Shown piece by piece: positions 11,568-19,319 of a stretch of DNA of 64,000 bases (position 1 is the stretch's first letter; each line of letters begins with the position of its first letter). The notes beneath the pieces were generated by a model. It saw nothing but the letters and a program-made list of their open reading frames with translations, had not been told where the DNA came from and did not search any database. A program made the position numbers and the translations under genes. This stretch comes from JALORV01 sp963780715 (GTDB taxonomy: Bacteria > Pseudomonadota > Gammaproteobacteria > Burkholderiales > Burkholderiaceae_F): assembly GCA_963780715.1 (NCBI GenBank), contig CAWADK010000015.1:197186-261185 (forward strand), written 5' to 3'.

Positions 11568-14500
11568 TCGGCCCCAACCTGTCCGAGTGGGCGATTAAGC
11601 GTCGCTCGCTCGTCATCTTCCTGATGCTGGCGGCGGTCATCGCCGGCACCCTGTCGTTCCTGCGCCTGGGTCGCGCCGAGGACCCGGTGTTCACCTTTCG
11701 CACGATGGTCGTGTTCGCGGCCTGGCCCGGCGCTTCGCAGGAGGAAACGCAGCTGCAGGTCACCGAGCGGATCGAGCGCAAGCTGCAGGAGACGCGGCAC
11801 CTCAGGCATGTGCGCAGCTATACGGTGCCGGGCTTTACGACGATCTTCGTCGACCTGCTGGGATCGACGCCGCCTGAAGTGGTACCGGATGTCTGGTATG
11901 AGGTGCGCAAGAACATCGGTGACATCCGCCTGACGCTGCCGCAGGGCGTGATCGGACCCGGCTTCAACGACGACTTCGGCGACACTTTCGGCATCATCTA
12001 CGGCTTCACGGCAGACGGATTCACCGAACGCGAACTGCGCGACTACGTCGAAGCAGCACGCTCGCGGCTGCTGCTGGTGCCCGACGTGTCGAAGGTCGAG
12101 GTGCTGGGTGCGCAGGACGAGCGCATCTTTATCGAGTTCTCGACCGAGCGTCTGGCCGGGCTGGGGCTCGACTTTCCGACACTGCTCGCCACCCTCCAGC
12201 AGCAGAACATCGTCCGGCCCGCCGGTGTCATCGAGACGGCCACCGAGCGGATCACGCTGCGGGTGTCGGGTTCCTTCGGCAACGAAGCTGACATCGAGGG
12301 CGTCAACTTCAGCGTCGACGGCCGCATGGTGCGCCTCGGCGACATCGCCAAGATACGGCGCGCCTTCGTTGATCCGCCGCAGCCGAAGTTCCGCGTCAAC
12401 GGCACCTCGGCGATCGGGCTGGCAATCGCGATGCGGGACGGCGGCGACATCCTCGCGCTCGGCAAGAACATCACGGCGGCGATGGCAGAGATCCGCTCCG
12501 AATTGCCGCACGGCATCGAGGCGACACTGGTCGCCGACCAGGCCGTGACCGTCGACACCGCGATCGGCGAGTTCATGGAGTCGCTGTGGCAGGCGATCGT
12601 CATCATCCTGGTCTGCAGCTTCATCGCGCTCGGCGTGCGGCCCGGGGCGGTGGTCGCGCTGGCGATTCCGCTGACGCTGGCGATCGTGTTCTCCGTCATG
12701 GAGATCACCGGCATCGACCTGCAGCGCATCTCGCTCGGCGCGCTGATCATCGCGCTGACATTGCTGGTCGACGATGCGATGACCACCGTCGACGCGATGC
12801 TGCGCCGGCTCGCGGCGGGCGACAGCAAGGCCAAGGCCGCCACCTTCGCCTACAGCACGCTCGCTGCACCGATGCTGGCCGGCACGCTGATCACGATCGC
12901 CGGCTTCGTGCCGATCGGCTTCGCCAAGAGCTCTGCTGGCGAGTACACGTTCTCGATCTTCGCCGTGGTCGGCATCGCGCTGGTCGTGTCCTGGTTCGTG
13001 GCGGTCATTTTCGCGCCGGTGATCGGCATGGCGATCCTGAAGCCGCCCAAGGCCGGTGCCGGCGAGGCCAAACCGAGCAGGCTGCTCGCCGGCTACAGCC
13101 GCTTCCTCCAGTTCGCAATGAAGGCCAACTGGCTGACGATCGCGGTGACGGTCGGAATCTTCGTCGCGTCGATCTATCTGCTGCGCCACGTGCCGAGCCA
13201 GTTCTTCCCGGCCTCGGACCGGCCCGAGCTCGTCGTCGACCTGACGCTGCGGCAGAACGCGTCGATCTTCGCCACCGAGGCCCAGGTCACGCGGCTGGAG
13301 GAGGTGCTGAAGGCCGACCCCGACGTCGACCATTTCAGCAGCTACGTCGGCCGCGGTGCGATCCGCTTCATCCTGACGCTGAACGTGCAGCTGCAGAACC
13401 CGTTCTTCGGGCAGCTGGTGATCGTGGCCAAGGACATCGAAGCGCGTGACCGCCTCCACGCCAAGCTCGAGAAGCTGCTCGCCGAAGAGTTTCCGGAGCT
13501 CGTGTCTCGGGTGGCGCCGCTGGAGCTCGGTCCGCCGGTCGGCTGGCCGGTCCAGTACCGCGTGACCGGCCCAGACAAGGACGAGGTGACGCGGATCGCC
13601 AAGGATCTGGCGCAGGTCGTCGCGTCGGACGCCGGCGCCCGCCACGTCAATTTCGACTGGATCGAGCCGTCGCGCAAGCTGAGGATCATCATCGATCAGG
13701 ACCAGGCGCGCCAGCTCGGCGTCAGTTCGCGTTCGATCGCCTCGGTCATGAACGCCACCGTGGCGGGATCGACGGTGACACAGGTGCGCGACAGCATCTA
13801 CCTGATCGACGTGGTTGCGCGCGCCGACGACCAGGAGCGCGCATCGATTGCGACGCTGCGCTCGCTGCAGGTGCCGATTCCCGGCGGCCGCACCGTGCCC
13901 CTGACGCAGTTTGCGACCTTCGAGTACGACCAGGAGTATCCGATGGTGTGGCGGCGCAACCGCGTGCCGACGCTGACGGTGCTGGCCGACGTCGTGCCGG
14001 GTGCACTGCCGGACGACGTCGTCGCAAGGCTTGCTCCGAAGATCACCGAGTTCGACTCGAAGCTCCCTCGGTCCTACAAGGTCGAGACTGGTGGCGCCGC
14101 CGAGGAGAGCGCTATTTCAAGCGAATCGGTGTTCGCCGTTGTGCCGCTGATGCTGATGCTGATGCTGACGGTGCTGATGTTCATCCTGCAAAGCTTCCGG
14201 CGGCTGGCCGCGGTGCTGGTGCTGCTGCCGATGGCTCTGATCGGCGTCGTCCTTGCGCTGCTGCTGTTCGATCGGCCGCTTGGCTTCGTCGCCATCCTTG
14301 GCGTGCTGTCGCTGCTCGGCATGGTCGCGAAGAATGCGGTCATTCTCATCGTGCAGATCGAGACTGACCGCGCGGAAGGACGCAACATCTGGGACGCGGT
14401 GGTCGCGGCCGCCACGTCGCGACTGCGGCCAATGTCGCTGACGGCGCTGTCCACCATTCTCGGCATGGTTCCGATCGCACCGACCGTGTTCTGGGGCCCG

Positions 14501-14638
14501 ATGGCCTTCGCGATCATGGGTGGCCTGCTGATTGCGACGCTGCTGACGCTGGTGTTCCTGCCGACCGTGTACGTGACGATCTTCCGCGCGAAGCCCGGCG
14601 ACCCGGTGACGCCGGCGGCGCAACCGGCGACGGGCTGA
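11564..14638 (+). CDS. RND multidrug efflux transporter (inner-membrane pump)
   Basis: Proton-driven inner-membrane pump of the AcrB/MexB-like HAE1 family, 1024 residues, full length. It starts at the GTG that overlaps the adaptor stop. The layout is standard: TM1 near residue 15-30, a first periplasmic loop, TM2-TM6 with the proton-relay motif LLVDDAM (two Asp), a cytoplasmic linker, TM7, a second periplasmic loop, and TM8-TM12 with the relay lysine in GMVAKNAVI. The ending FWGPMAFAIMGG matches the partial pump at the left edge. Substrates are unknown. It is the second gene of what may be a long transcript running into the antiporter cluster, since the next start is only 18 bases away. Confidence 0.94.
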   Translation: MIGPNLSEWAIKRRSLVIFLMLAAVIAGTLSFLRLGRAEDPVFTFRTMVVFAAWPGASQEETQLQVTERIERKLQETRHLRHVRSYTVPGFTTIFVDLLGSTPPEVVPDVWYEVRKNIGDIRLTLPQGVIGPGFNDDFGDTFGIIYGFTADGFTERELRDYVEAARSRLLLVPDVSKVEVLGAQDERIFIEFSTERLAGLGLDFPTLLATLQQQNIVRPAGVIETATERITLRVSGSFGNEADIEGVNFSVDGRMVRLGDIAKIRRAFVDPPQPKFRVNGTSAIGLAIAMRDGGDILALGKNITAAMAEIRSELPHGIEATLVADQAVTVDTAIGEFMESLWQAIVIILVCSFIALGVRPGAVVALAIPLTLAIVFSVMEITGIDLQRISLGALIIALTLLVDDAMTTVDAMLRRLAAGDSKAKAATFAYSTLAAPMLAGTLITIAGFVPIGFAKSSAGEYTFSIFAVVGIALVVSWFVAVIFAPVIGMAILKPPKAGAGEAKPSRLLAGYSRFLQFAMKANWLTIAVTVGIFVASIYLLRHVPSQFFPASDRPELVVDLTLRQNASIFATEAQVTRLEEVLKADPDVDHFSSYVGRGAIRFILTLNVQLQNPFFGQLVIVAKDIEARDRLHAKLEKLLAEEFPELVSRVAPLELGPPVGWPVQYRVTGPDKDEVTRIAKDLAQVVASDAGARHVNFDWIEPSRKLRIIIDQDQARQLGVSSRSIASVMNATVAGSTVTQVRDSIYLIDVVARADDQERASIATLRSLQVPIPGGRTVPLTQFATFEYDQEYPMVWRRNRVPTLTVLADVVPGALPDDVVARLAPKITEFDSKLPRSYKVETGGAAEESAISSESVFAVVPLMLMLMLTVLMFILQSFRRLAAVLVLLPMALIGVVLALLLFDRPLGFVAILGVLSLLGMVAKNAVILIVQIETDRAEGRNIWDAVVAAATSRLRPMSLTALSTILGMVPIAPTVFWGPMAFAIMGGLLIATLLTLVFLPTVYVTIFRAKPGDPVTPAAQPATG

Positions 14639-14656
14639 CAACGCAGGCAGCCCGCG

Positions 14657-15262
14657 ATGTCTTCCGCCGACGTGCCAGCGGGCGCACGGGCGCGCGAGCT
14701 GCCGCGCGACGAGGCCGTCGTGCGTCTTGACCTGCACCTCGCGGAACTGCGCCAGCTCTTCAATTCGATGGACGCGGCGCCCTTTCGCGAGCGCGACCTC
14801 GATCCGGCTGCCGAGCAGTTCATTGTCGAGTGGGCGCGGGAGGCGCGCCCGGACGCTGCGCTCGCGCTCACGGTGCATCTGTCGCGGGTGGCCGCGGCGG
14901 ACGGCGAGCTCTCTATCTTGCGCGACGCGGTCCGTGACTACTTTGCCCACGCCGCCGCGGCGGCGCGGAGTCGGCTGAAACAGCTGTTCCGGACCGGTCG
15001 CTGGAACCTCGTGGTCGGCATCGCCTTCGTGGCGCTTGCCATTTTCGTCGGCGACCTGGTCGGCGGACTGGTCGGGCGCTATCAGTACGGGCGCCTGATC
15101 GAGGACAGCATCTCGATTGGCGCATGGGTGGCACTGTGGCGACCGATCGAGATCTTCCTCTATGACTGGTGGCCGATCCGTGCCGAGGCGCGACTCTACG
15201 ACCGACTGAGTGCGATGCAGGTCGACGTCGTGGATGGCACGCACACGCGGGCGGTCGCATGA
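14657..15262 (+). CDS. Conserved hypothetical membrane protein
   Basis: A 201-residue protein that I do not assign to a function. The first 115 residues are soluble and acidic (LDLHLAELRQLFNSMD, then DLDPAAEQFIVEWARE). One clear hydrophobic segment follows (NLVVGIAFVALAIFVGDLV, about 121-139) and a second amphipathic/hydrophobic stretch (SISIGAWVALWRPIEIFLYDWW). The segment with IEIFLYDWWPI resembles uncharacterised proteins found beside transport genes, but I cannot name a family with certainty. It sits 18 bases after the RND pump and 40 bases before the antiporter cluster, all on one strand, so it is probably in the same transcript. It could be an accessory factor for either system. Confidence 0.8.
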   Translation: MSSADVPAGARARELPRDEAVVRLDLHLAELRQLFNSMDAAPFRERDLDPAAEQFIVEWAREARPDAALALTVHLSRVAAADGELSILRDAVRDYFAHAAAAARSRLKQLFRTGRWNLVVGIAFVALAIFVGDLVGGLVGRYQYGRLIEDSISIGAWVALWRPIEIFLYDWWPIRAEARLYDRLSAMQVDVVDGTHTRAVA

Positions 15263-15302
15263 CACCCCCCGATCTGTTCGAAGACGAGAGCTCAGGCGCC
15301 TG

Positions 15303-15863
15303 ATGGCAACGCACGTGACACCGGTTCCCGCAGGTCGGCCACGGCTGGGTGCATGGCTGGCACGCGGCTTCGGTTATTTCGTTTTGTGGGTCGTGCTGAT
15401 GGGGTGGGCACCCGACCAGCTGCTGTTCGGTGCGGTGACGGCCGTCGTGGCCGCCTGGGTCAGCTTGAAGCTGCTGCCGGCCGGGACGCTGCGTATACGG
15501 CCCGGGCACCTGCTTGCGCTGGTGCCGCGCTTTCTGTGGCAATCGGTCGTCGCGGGCATCGATGTCGCTCGGCGGGCCTTCGACCCGCGACTGCCCGTGG
15601 CGCCCGGCTTCATCGTCTATCGCCCGCGGGTTGCTCCCGGGATGGCGCGTACTGCTTTCACGTCCTATTCCAGTCTGCTGCCCGGCACCGTGCCGTGCGG
15701 CGAAGTCGAAGGCGGAGTCATGTACCACTGCCTCGATGTTGGCCAGCCGATCGTCGAACAACTTGGCATCGAGGAGGCCAGGCTGCTGGCGGCGATTGCG
15801 CCGGGTGATTCCGAGATTGCGGGTGTAGCCGCGCGCGACACCATGGAGGCCGACGATGTCTGA
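15303..15863 (+). CDS. mnhE: Mrp/Mnh cation antiporter subunit E
   Basis: Small inner-membrane subunit of an Mrp-type multi-subunit Na+(K+)/H+ antiporter. The ATG at 15303 gives 186 residues; the frame is open upstream into the preceding gene but without family sequence. The two N-terminal helices (about 18-57, YFVLWVVLMGWAPDQLLFGAVTA) and the cytoplasmic domain containing AFTSYSSLLPGTVP, close to the family's SLTPGT signature, fit MrpE. It is the first gene of a seven-gene cluster and overlaps the next by eight bases. A poorly conserved acidic tail ends the protein. Confidence 0.87.
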   Translation: MATHVTPVPAGRPRLGAWLARGFGYFVLWVVLMGWAPDQLLFGAVTAVVAAWVSLKLLPAGTLRIRPGHLLALVPRFLWQSVVAGIDVARRAFDPRLPVAPGFIVYRPRVAPGMARTAFTSYSSLLPGTVPCGEVEGGVMYHCLDVGQPIVEQLGIEEARLLAAIAPGDSEIAGVAARDTMEADDV

Positions 15864-16179
15864 ATTCCTGCTCGCCAGTGCCTTGATCGTCCTTGTGACG
15901 GTCGCAGCGGGGCTCGCGCGCGTGCTGCACGGGCCGGGCGATGCCGAGCGCATCATGGCCGCGCAGCTGCTCGGCACCGGTGGCGTCGCGGCCTTGCTGC
16001 TGTTCGGTGCAGCATCGGGAAGTGGAAGCGCGGTGGATCTCGCCCTTACGCTGGCGCTGCTGGCGGCGTTCGCGGCGATCGCCTTCTTCAAGAAGGGCAG
16101 CACGCGCGAGTTGCCCGACGACGACTCTTCCGGCGGGACCGCAGTCGAACGTGGAGCGCGGGACGGAGAGCGCTCGTGA
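15856..16179 (+). CDS. mnhF: Mrp/Mnh cation antiporter subunit F
   Basis: A 107-residue protein with three predicted helices, the usual size and layout of MrpF. The family's RVLHGPGDAERIMAAQLLG loop (compare RxxxGPxxxDRxxAxDxL in relatives) is between the first and second helices at about 22-40. The acidic C-terminal tail is probably cytoplasmic. It starts inside the end of mnhE and its stop overlaps the mnhG start as GTGA, so expression is coupled. MrpF is a required but non-pumping subunit in known complexes. Confidence 0.85.
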   Translation: MSEFLLASALIVLVTVAAGLARVLHGPGDAERIMAAQLLGTGGVAALLLFGAASGSGSAVDLALTLALLAAFAAIAFFKKGSTRELPDDDSSGGTAVERGARDGERS

Positions 16180-16469
16180 GCGCTCTCACCGGGTACCTCT
16201 CCATGGCGTTGATCGGCGCCGGCGTCTTCTTCTTCGTTGCCGGAACGGTCGGGCTGCTGCGCTTCCCCGATACGCTGACGCGCCTGCACGCGCTCACCAA
16301 GGCCGACAACCTCGGCATCGGGCTCATCGTGCTCGGACTGCTGCCCCGCGCGACCGATGGACTGGCCGCACTGAAGCTGGTGGTCGTCTGGGGCCTGATC
16401 CTGCTGGCGAGCGCGACTGTCTCGCAACTCGCGGGGGCGGCAGCACGACGCGAGGGCCGGCCGCGGTGA
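16176..16469 (+). CDS. mnhG: Mrp/Mnh cation antiporter subunit G
   Basis: A 97-residue, three-helix protein matching MrpG/MnhG. The family loop GLLRFPDTLTRLHALTKADNLG, with its conserved FPD and RLH-A-KA pattern, is clear at about 26-47. It starts with GTG in a four-base overlap with mnhF and ends in a four-base overlap with the next gene. This gapless packing is typical for subunits of one complex. The role in Mrp complexes is structural or assembly-related rather than direct transport. Confidence 0.9.
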   Translation: MSALTGYLSMALIGAGVFFFVAGTVGLLRFPDTLTRLHALTKADNLGIGLIVLGLLPRATDGLAALKLVVVWGLILLASATVSQLAGAAARREGRPR

Positions 16470-17425
16470 ATCTCTTCCGGCTCGGACTGGTGCTCGACGT
16501 AGGCCTGGGCCTGCTCGCGCTGGCGATTGCCCTGTTTGCACTTCGCACACGGACGACCTACGCCGCGGCGGTCGGCTTTGTCGCCTTCGGACTGCTGGTG
16601 GCGCTGGCCTGGTTTCGGCTTGGCGCGCCGGACGTTGCGCTGACCGAGGCCGCGATCGGCGGCGGGCTGACCGGCCTGCTGATGCTCAATGCCTCGGCGC
16701 GGCTGCGCGCGACGGAGGCGGCCGCTGCACGCGAGCGGCCGGGAGCGCCGCTGCGTCTGATCGCGCTGCTGGCGGCCGGCGCCGTGGCGGGCGGGCTGGC
16801 GATTGCCGTGCTGGCGTTGCCGACGCCTGCGCCGACGCTGGCGCCGCTGGCGGTGGCCAATGCACCCGCGACCGGGCTCGGCAATCCGGTCGCTGCAACG
16901 CTGATGGCGTTTCGCGCGACCGACACGCTGCTGGAGAAGGTCGTGCTGGTACTGGCGATCGTCGGCGTCTGGTCGCTCGCGCGCGACGACCGCTGGGGCG
17001 GTCGGCCGGGCCGGCGCCATGCGGCCGATCCGAACGGCGTACTGGTGTTCTTCGCGCGCCTGCTGCCGCCGATCGGTATCGTGTTCGGCGTCTACCTGCT
17101 GTTCGTCAGTGCCGATCTTCCGGGTGGTGCGTTCCAGGGCGGCACGATCCTCGCGGCGATGTGGCTGCTCGCGATCATGGCGCGTCTGGCCGATACGCCG
17201 ACGATCGACCAACGCTGGTTGCGCTTCTGGCTCGTCGCCGGGCCGGCGGCATTCCTGCTGGTCGGGCTGGCGGGTCTCGCGTTTGGCAGCGGTTTTCTCG
17301 CGTATCCGGAGCCGCTCGCGAAGCCGATCATCCTGTTCGTCGAGGTCGTCAAGATCATCACGGTGGGTGTGACGCTGGCGCTGATTGTGGCCGGCCCGCC
17401 AGAGCGGCATGGGGAAGGTCGATGA
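16466..17425 (+). CDS. Fused MbhD (DUF4040) + MbhE + MnhB domain antiporter subunit
   Basis: This 319-residue membrane protein joins parts that are usually split between MrpA and MrpB. Residues about 25-75 are the DUF4040/MbhD unit with the hallmark GAPDVALTEAAIGGG (53-67). Residues about 140-162 (LMAFRATDTLLEKVV) match the MbhE-like end of MrpA. Residues about 180-310 are MrpB, with LLPPIGIVFGVYLL and LPGGAFQGG. The true start is the GTG at 16466 overlapping the mnhG stop; the frame is open further upstream only as a shadow. It overlaps mnhC by four bases. The large antiporter-like N-terminal part of a normal MrpA is absent here and may be supplied by one of the two downstream large subunits. 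Confidence 0.85.
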   Translation: MNLFRLGLVLDVGLGLLALAIALFALRTRTTYAAAVGFVAFGLLVALAWFRLGAPDVALTEAAIGGGLTGLLMLNASARLRATEAAAARERPGAPLRLIALLAAGAVAGGLAIAVLALPTPAPTLAPLAVANAPATGLGNPVAATLMAFRATDTLLEKVVLVLAIVGVWSLARDDRWGGRPGRRHAADPNGVLVFFARLLPPIGIVFGVYLLFVSADLPGGAFQGGTILAAMWLLAIMARLADTPTIDQRWLRFWLVAGPAAFLLVGLAGLAFGSGFLAYPEPLAKPIILFVEVVKIITVGVTLALIVAGPPERHGEGR

Positions 17426-17808
17426 ACTCGGCGACCTGGTTCGGCCTCGTGGGAGCGACGCTCGCCGGCATCGGCCTGTACGGGCTGATCGTGCATCCGC
17501 ACGTGCTGCGCAAGATCCTGTCGTTCAACCTGCTGGGGTCGGGCGTGTTCCTGATTGCCGGCGTCGTCGCGCGGCGTGGCGCTGACGCGGGTCTGCCAGG
17601 CGATCCGGTCCTGCAGGGACTTGTGATCACCGGCATCATCGTTGCTTTCTCGGCGACCGCGCTGGCGGTCGCGCTGCTGCTGCGGCTGGCGGAAACCGCA
17701 CACACGGCCAGCCTGTCGCCCGACGCGCTCGCAGGGCGGGCCGCCGATGCATCCGAGCCGGCGAACGGGTCCGATTCAGGCGCCGCCCGGCGGGCACAAG
17801 GCGCCTGA
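17422..17808 (+). CDS. mnhC: Mrp/Mnh cation antiporter subunit C (NuoK-like)
   Basis: A 128-residue protein with three helices related to NuoK of complex I. The first helix carries GATLAGIGLYGLI and the second LLGSGVFLIAG. The third (LQGLVITGIIVAFSATALAVALLL) has the PVLQGLVITGIIV block near the family's PxxxALxLTAIVI pattern. The residue equivalent to the usual Thr before the Ile is Thr here too. The C-terminal 35 residues are polar and not conserved. The ATG at 17422 overlaps the previous stop (ATGA). The next gene begins five bases after this stop. Confidence 0.85.
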   Translation: MNSATWFGLVGATLAGIGLYGLIVHPHVLRKILSFNLLGSGVFLIAGVVARRGADAGLPGDPVLQGLVITGIIVAFSATALAVALLLRLAETAHTASLSPDALAGRAADASEPANGSDSGAARRAQGA

Positions 17809-17813
17809 GGCCG

Positions 17814-19319
17814 ATGCAGGACGTGACCACACCCGGCGGGCACTGGCTGGTGCTCGCGCTGATGGTTCCGGTAGCCGGACTGTTGCTCGCCGTGCTCTTC
17901 GGTGGGCGCCACGTCGAGCGGATCGCGCTCGCGGCCCTGCCGCTCGGTGCGATCGCGGCGCTTGCTATCGTCGTGGAGATGCTCGCCTCCGGCGCGGCGC
18001 TGGTCTACCGGCTCGGCAACTGGGCACCGCCGCTCGGCATCGTGCTGCGTGCCGATGGCCTGTCGGTGGCCATGATGGTCACGACGGTGGTGGTGCTGAC
18101 GGCCATCGCACTCTTCGCCCGTGTCGATTTCGCGACTCCGCGGGGGCAACGCGAGGCGCGGGCACCGTTCGTGTTCTGGGTCATGCTGCTCGGCGTGTGG
18201 GCCGCGCTGCTGGTGGTGTTCCTCGCCGGTGATTTCTTCACCCTTTATGTCGCGCTCGAACTGGTGGCTTTCGCGGCCGTGCCGCTGGTGAGCCTCGACG
18301 GTCGCGCCGAAACCCTGCAGGCGGCGCTGCGCTACCTGCTGTACGCGCTGGCCGGTTCGGTGCTCTATCTGGTCGGCACGGTGCTGATCTACGGCGGCTA
18401 TGGCACGCTCGACATTGCCCTGCTGGCGGATCGTTTGCGTGCCGAGCCGGTGGCGATCGTCGCGGTTTCGCTGATGACGGTGGGCCTGCTGGCGAAGACG
18501 GCACTGTTCCCTTTGCACCTGTGGCTACCGCCAGCGCACGCTGGAGCGCCGGCCGCCGCGAGCGCGCTGCTTTCGGGCCTGGTGATAAAAGGCTCCTTCT
18601 TCCTGGTGATCCGGTTGTGGCTCGACGCCTTTGCCGACGTGATGACGCCGGCCGCCGCGCAGCTGCTGGCCGCGCTTGGCGCCGGCGCGATCGTGGTCGG
18701 CAGCGTTGTGGCGCTCCAGCAGGCTCGCCTCAAGTTGATGATCGCGTATTCGACCGTCGCGCAGATCGGTTACCTGTTCCTGATGTTTCCGCTGGTCCTG
18801 GGTGCTGTCTCCGCCGCCGCCGCGGCGTCGGCGCTGGCCGGCGGCCTGCTGCAGGCGATCTCGCATGCGACCGCCAAGGCCGCGATGTTCATGGCCGCCG
18901 GCCTCGTGTATGCGGCCCTCGGCCATGATCGCGTCGCGGATCTTCGCGGCGTGGCGCGCGCACTGCCGCTGACCATTGCCGCCTTCGCGCTGAGCGGGAT
19001 CGCGCTGATCGGCCTGCCGCCCGCCGGCGGATTTCTTGCGAAATGGCTGCTGCTTTCTGCCGCGCTGGATTCGGCGCAGTGGTGGTGGGTGGTGGTCATC
19101 GCGCTCGGTGGACTGCTCACCGCCGCCTATGTGTTCCTGGTGCTGTCGAAAGCGCTGACGACGACCGCCGAACCGGTGGCGATTACGCCGGTACCGCGTG
19201 CGAGCGAAGCGATCGTGCTGGCGCTGGCGATCCTTTCGGCACTGTTGGGCGTGGCGGCCCTTGCGCCACTCGACCTGGTGCTCATCGGCCGCGGTGAATT
19301 CATGGGTGGCGCGCGATGA
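17814..19319 (+). CDS. mnhD: Mrp/Mnh antiporter large subunit D (NuoN/L-like)
   Basis: A 501-residue polytopic protein of the proton-conducting membrane transporter family shared with complex I. All key charged residues can be read: Glu149 in LYVALELVAF (TM5), Lys228 in GLLAKTALFPLHLWLPPAH (TM7) and Lys259 in LLSGLVIKGSFF (TM8). A further lysine is in GGFLAKWLLL near TM12. These form the proton path in Mrp and complex I subunits, so this one should be competent for ion translocation. About 14 helices are expected. It overlaps the next gene by four bases (ATGA). Confidence 0.92.
   Translation: MQDVTTPGGHWLVLALMVPVAGLLLAVLFGGRHVERIALAALPLGAIAALAIVVEMLASGAALVYRLGNWAPPLGIVLRADGLSVAMMVTTVVVLTAIALFARVDFATPRGQREARAPFVFWVMLLGVWAALLVVFLAGDFFTLYVALELVAFAAVPLVSLDGRAETLQAALRYLLYALAGSVLYLVGTVLIYGGYGTLDIALLADRLRAEPVAIVAVSLMTVGLLAKTALFPLHLWLPPAHAGAPAAASALLSGLVIKGSFFLVIRLWLDAFADVMTPAAAQLLAALGAGAIVVGSVVALQQARLKLMIAYSTVAQIGYLFLMFPLVLGAVSAAAAASALAGGLLQAISHATAKAAMFMAAGLVYAALGHDRVADLRGVARALPLTIAAFALSGIALIGLPPAGGFLAKWLLLSAALDSAQWWWVVVIALGGLLTAAYVFLVLSKALTTTAEPVAITPVPRASEAIVLALAILSALLGVAALAPLDLVLIGRGEFMGGAR

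Noticed and set aside
11123..13645. Minus-strand open frame of 840 codons opposite the RND pump
   Set aside because: Shadow of the pump gene; Arg/His/Asp-rich with no motif or start signal.
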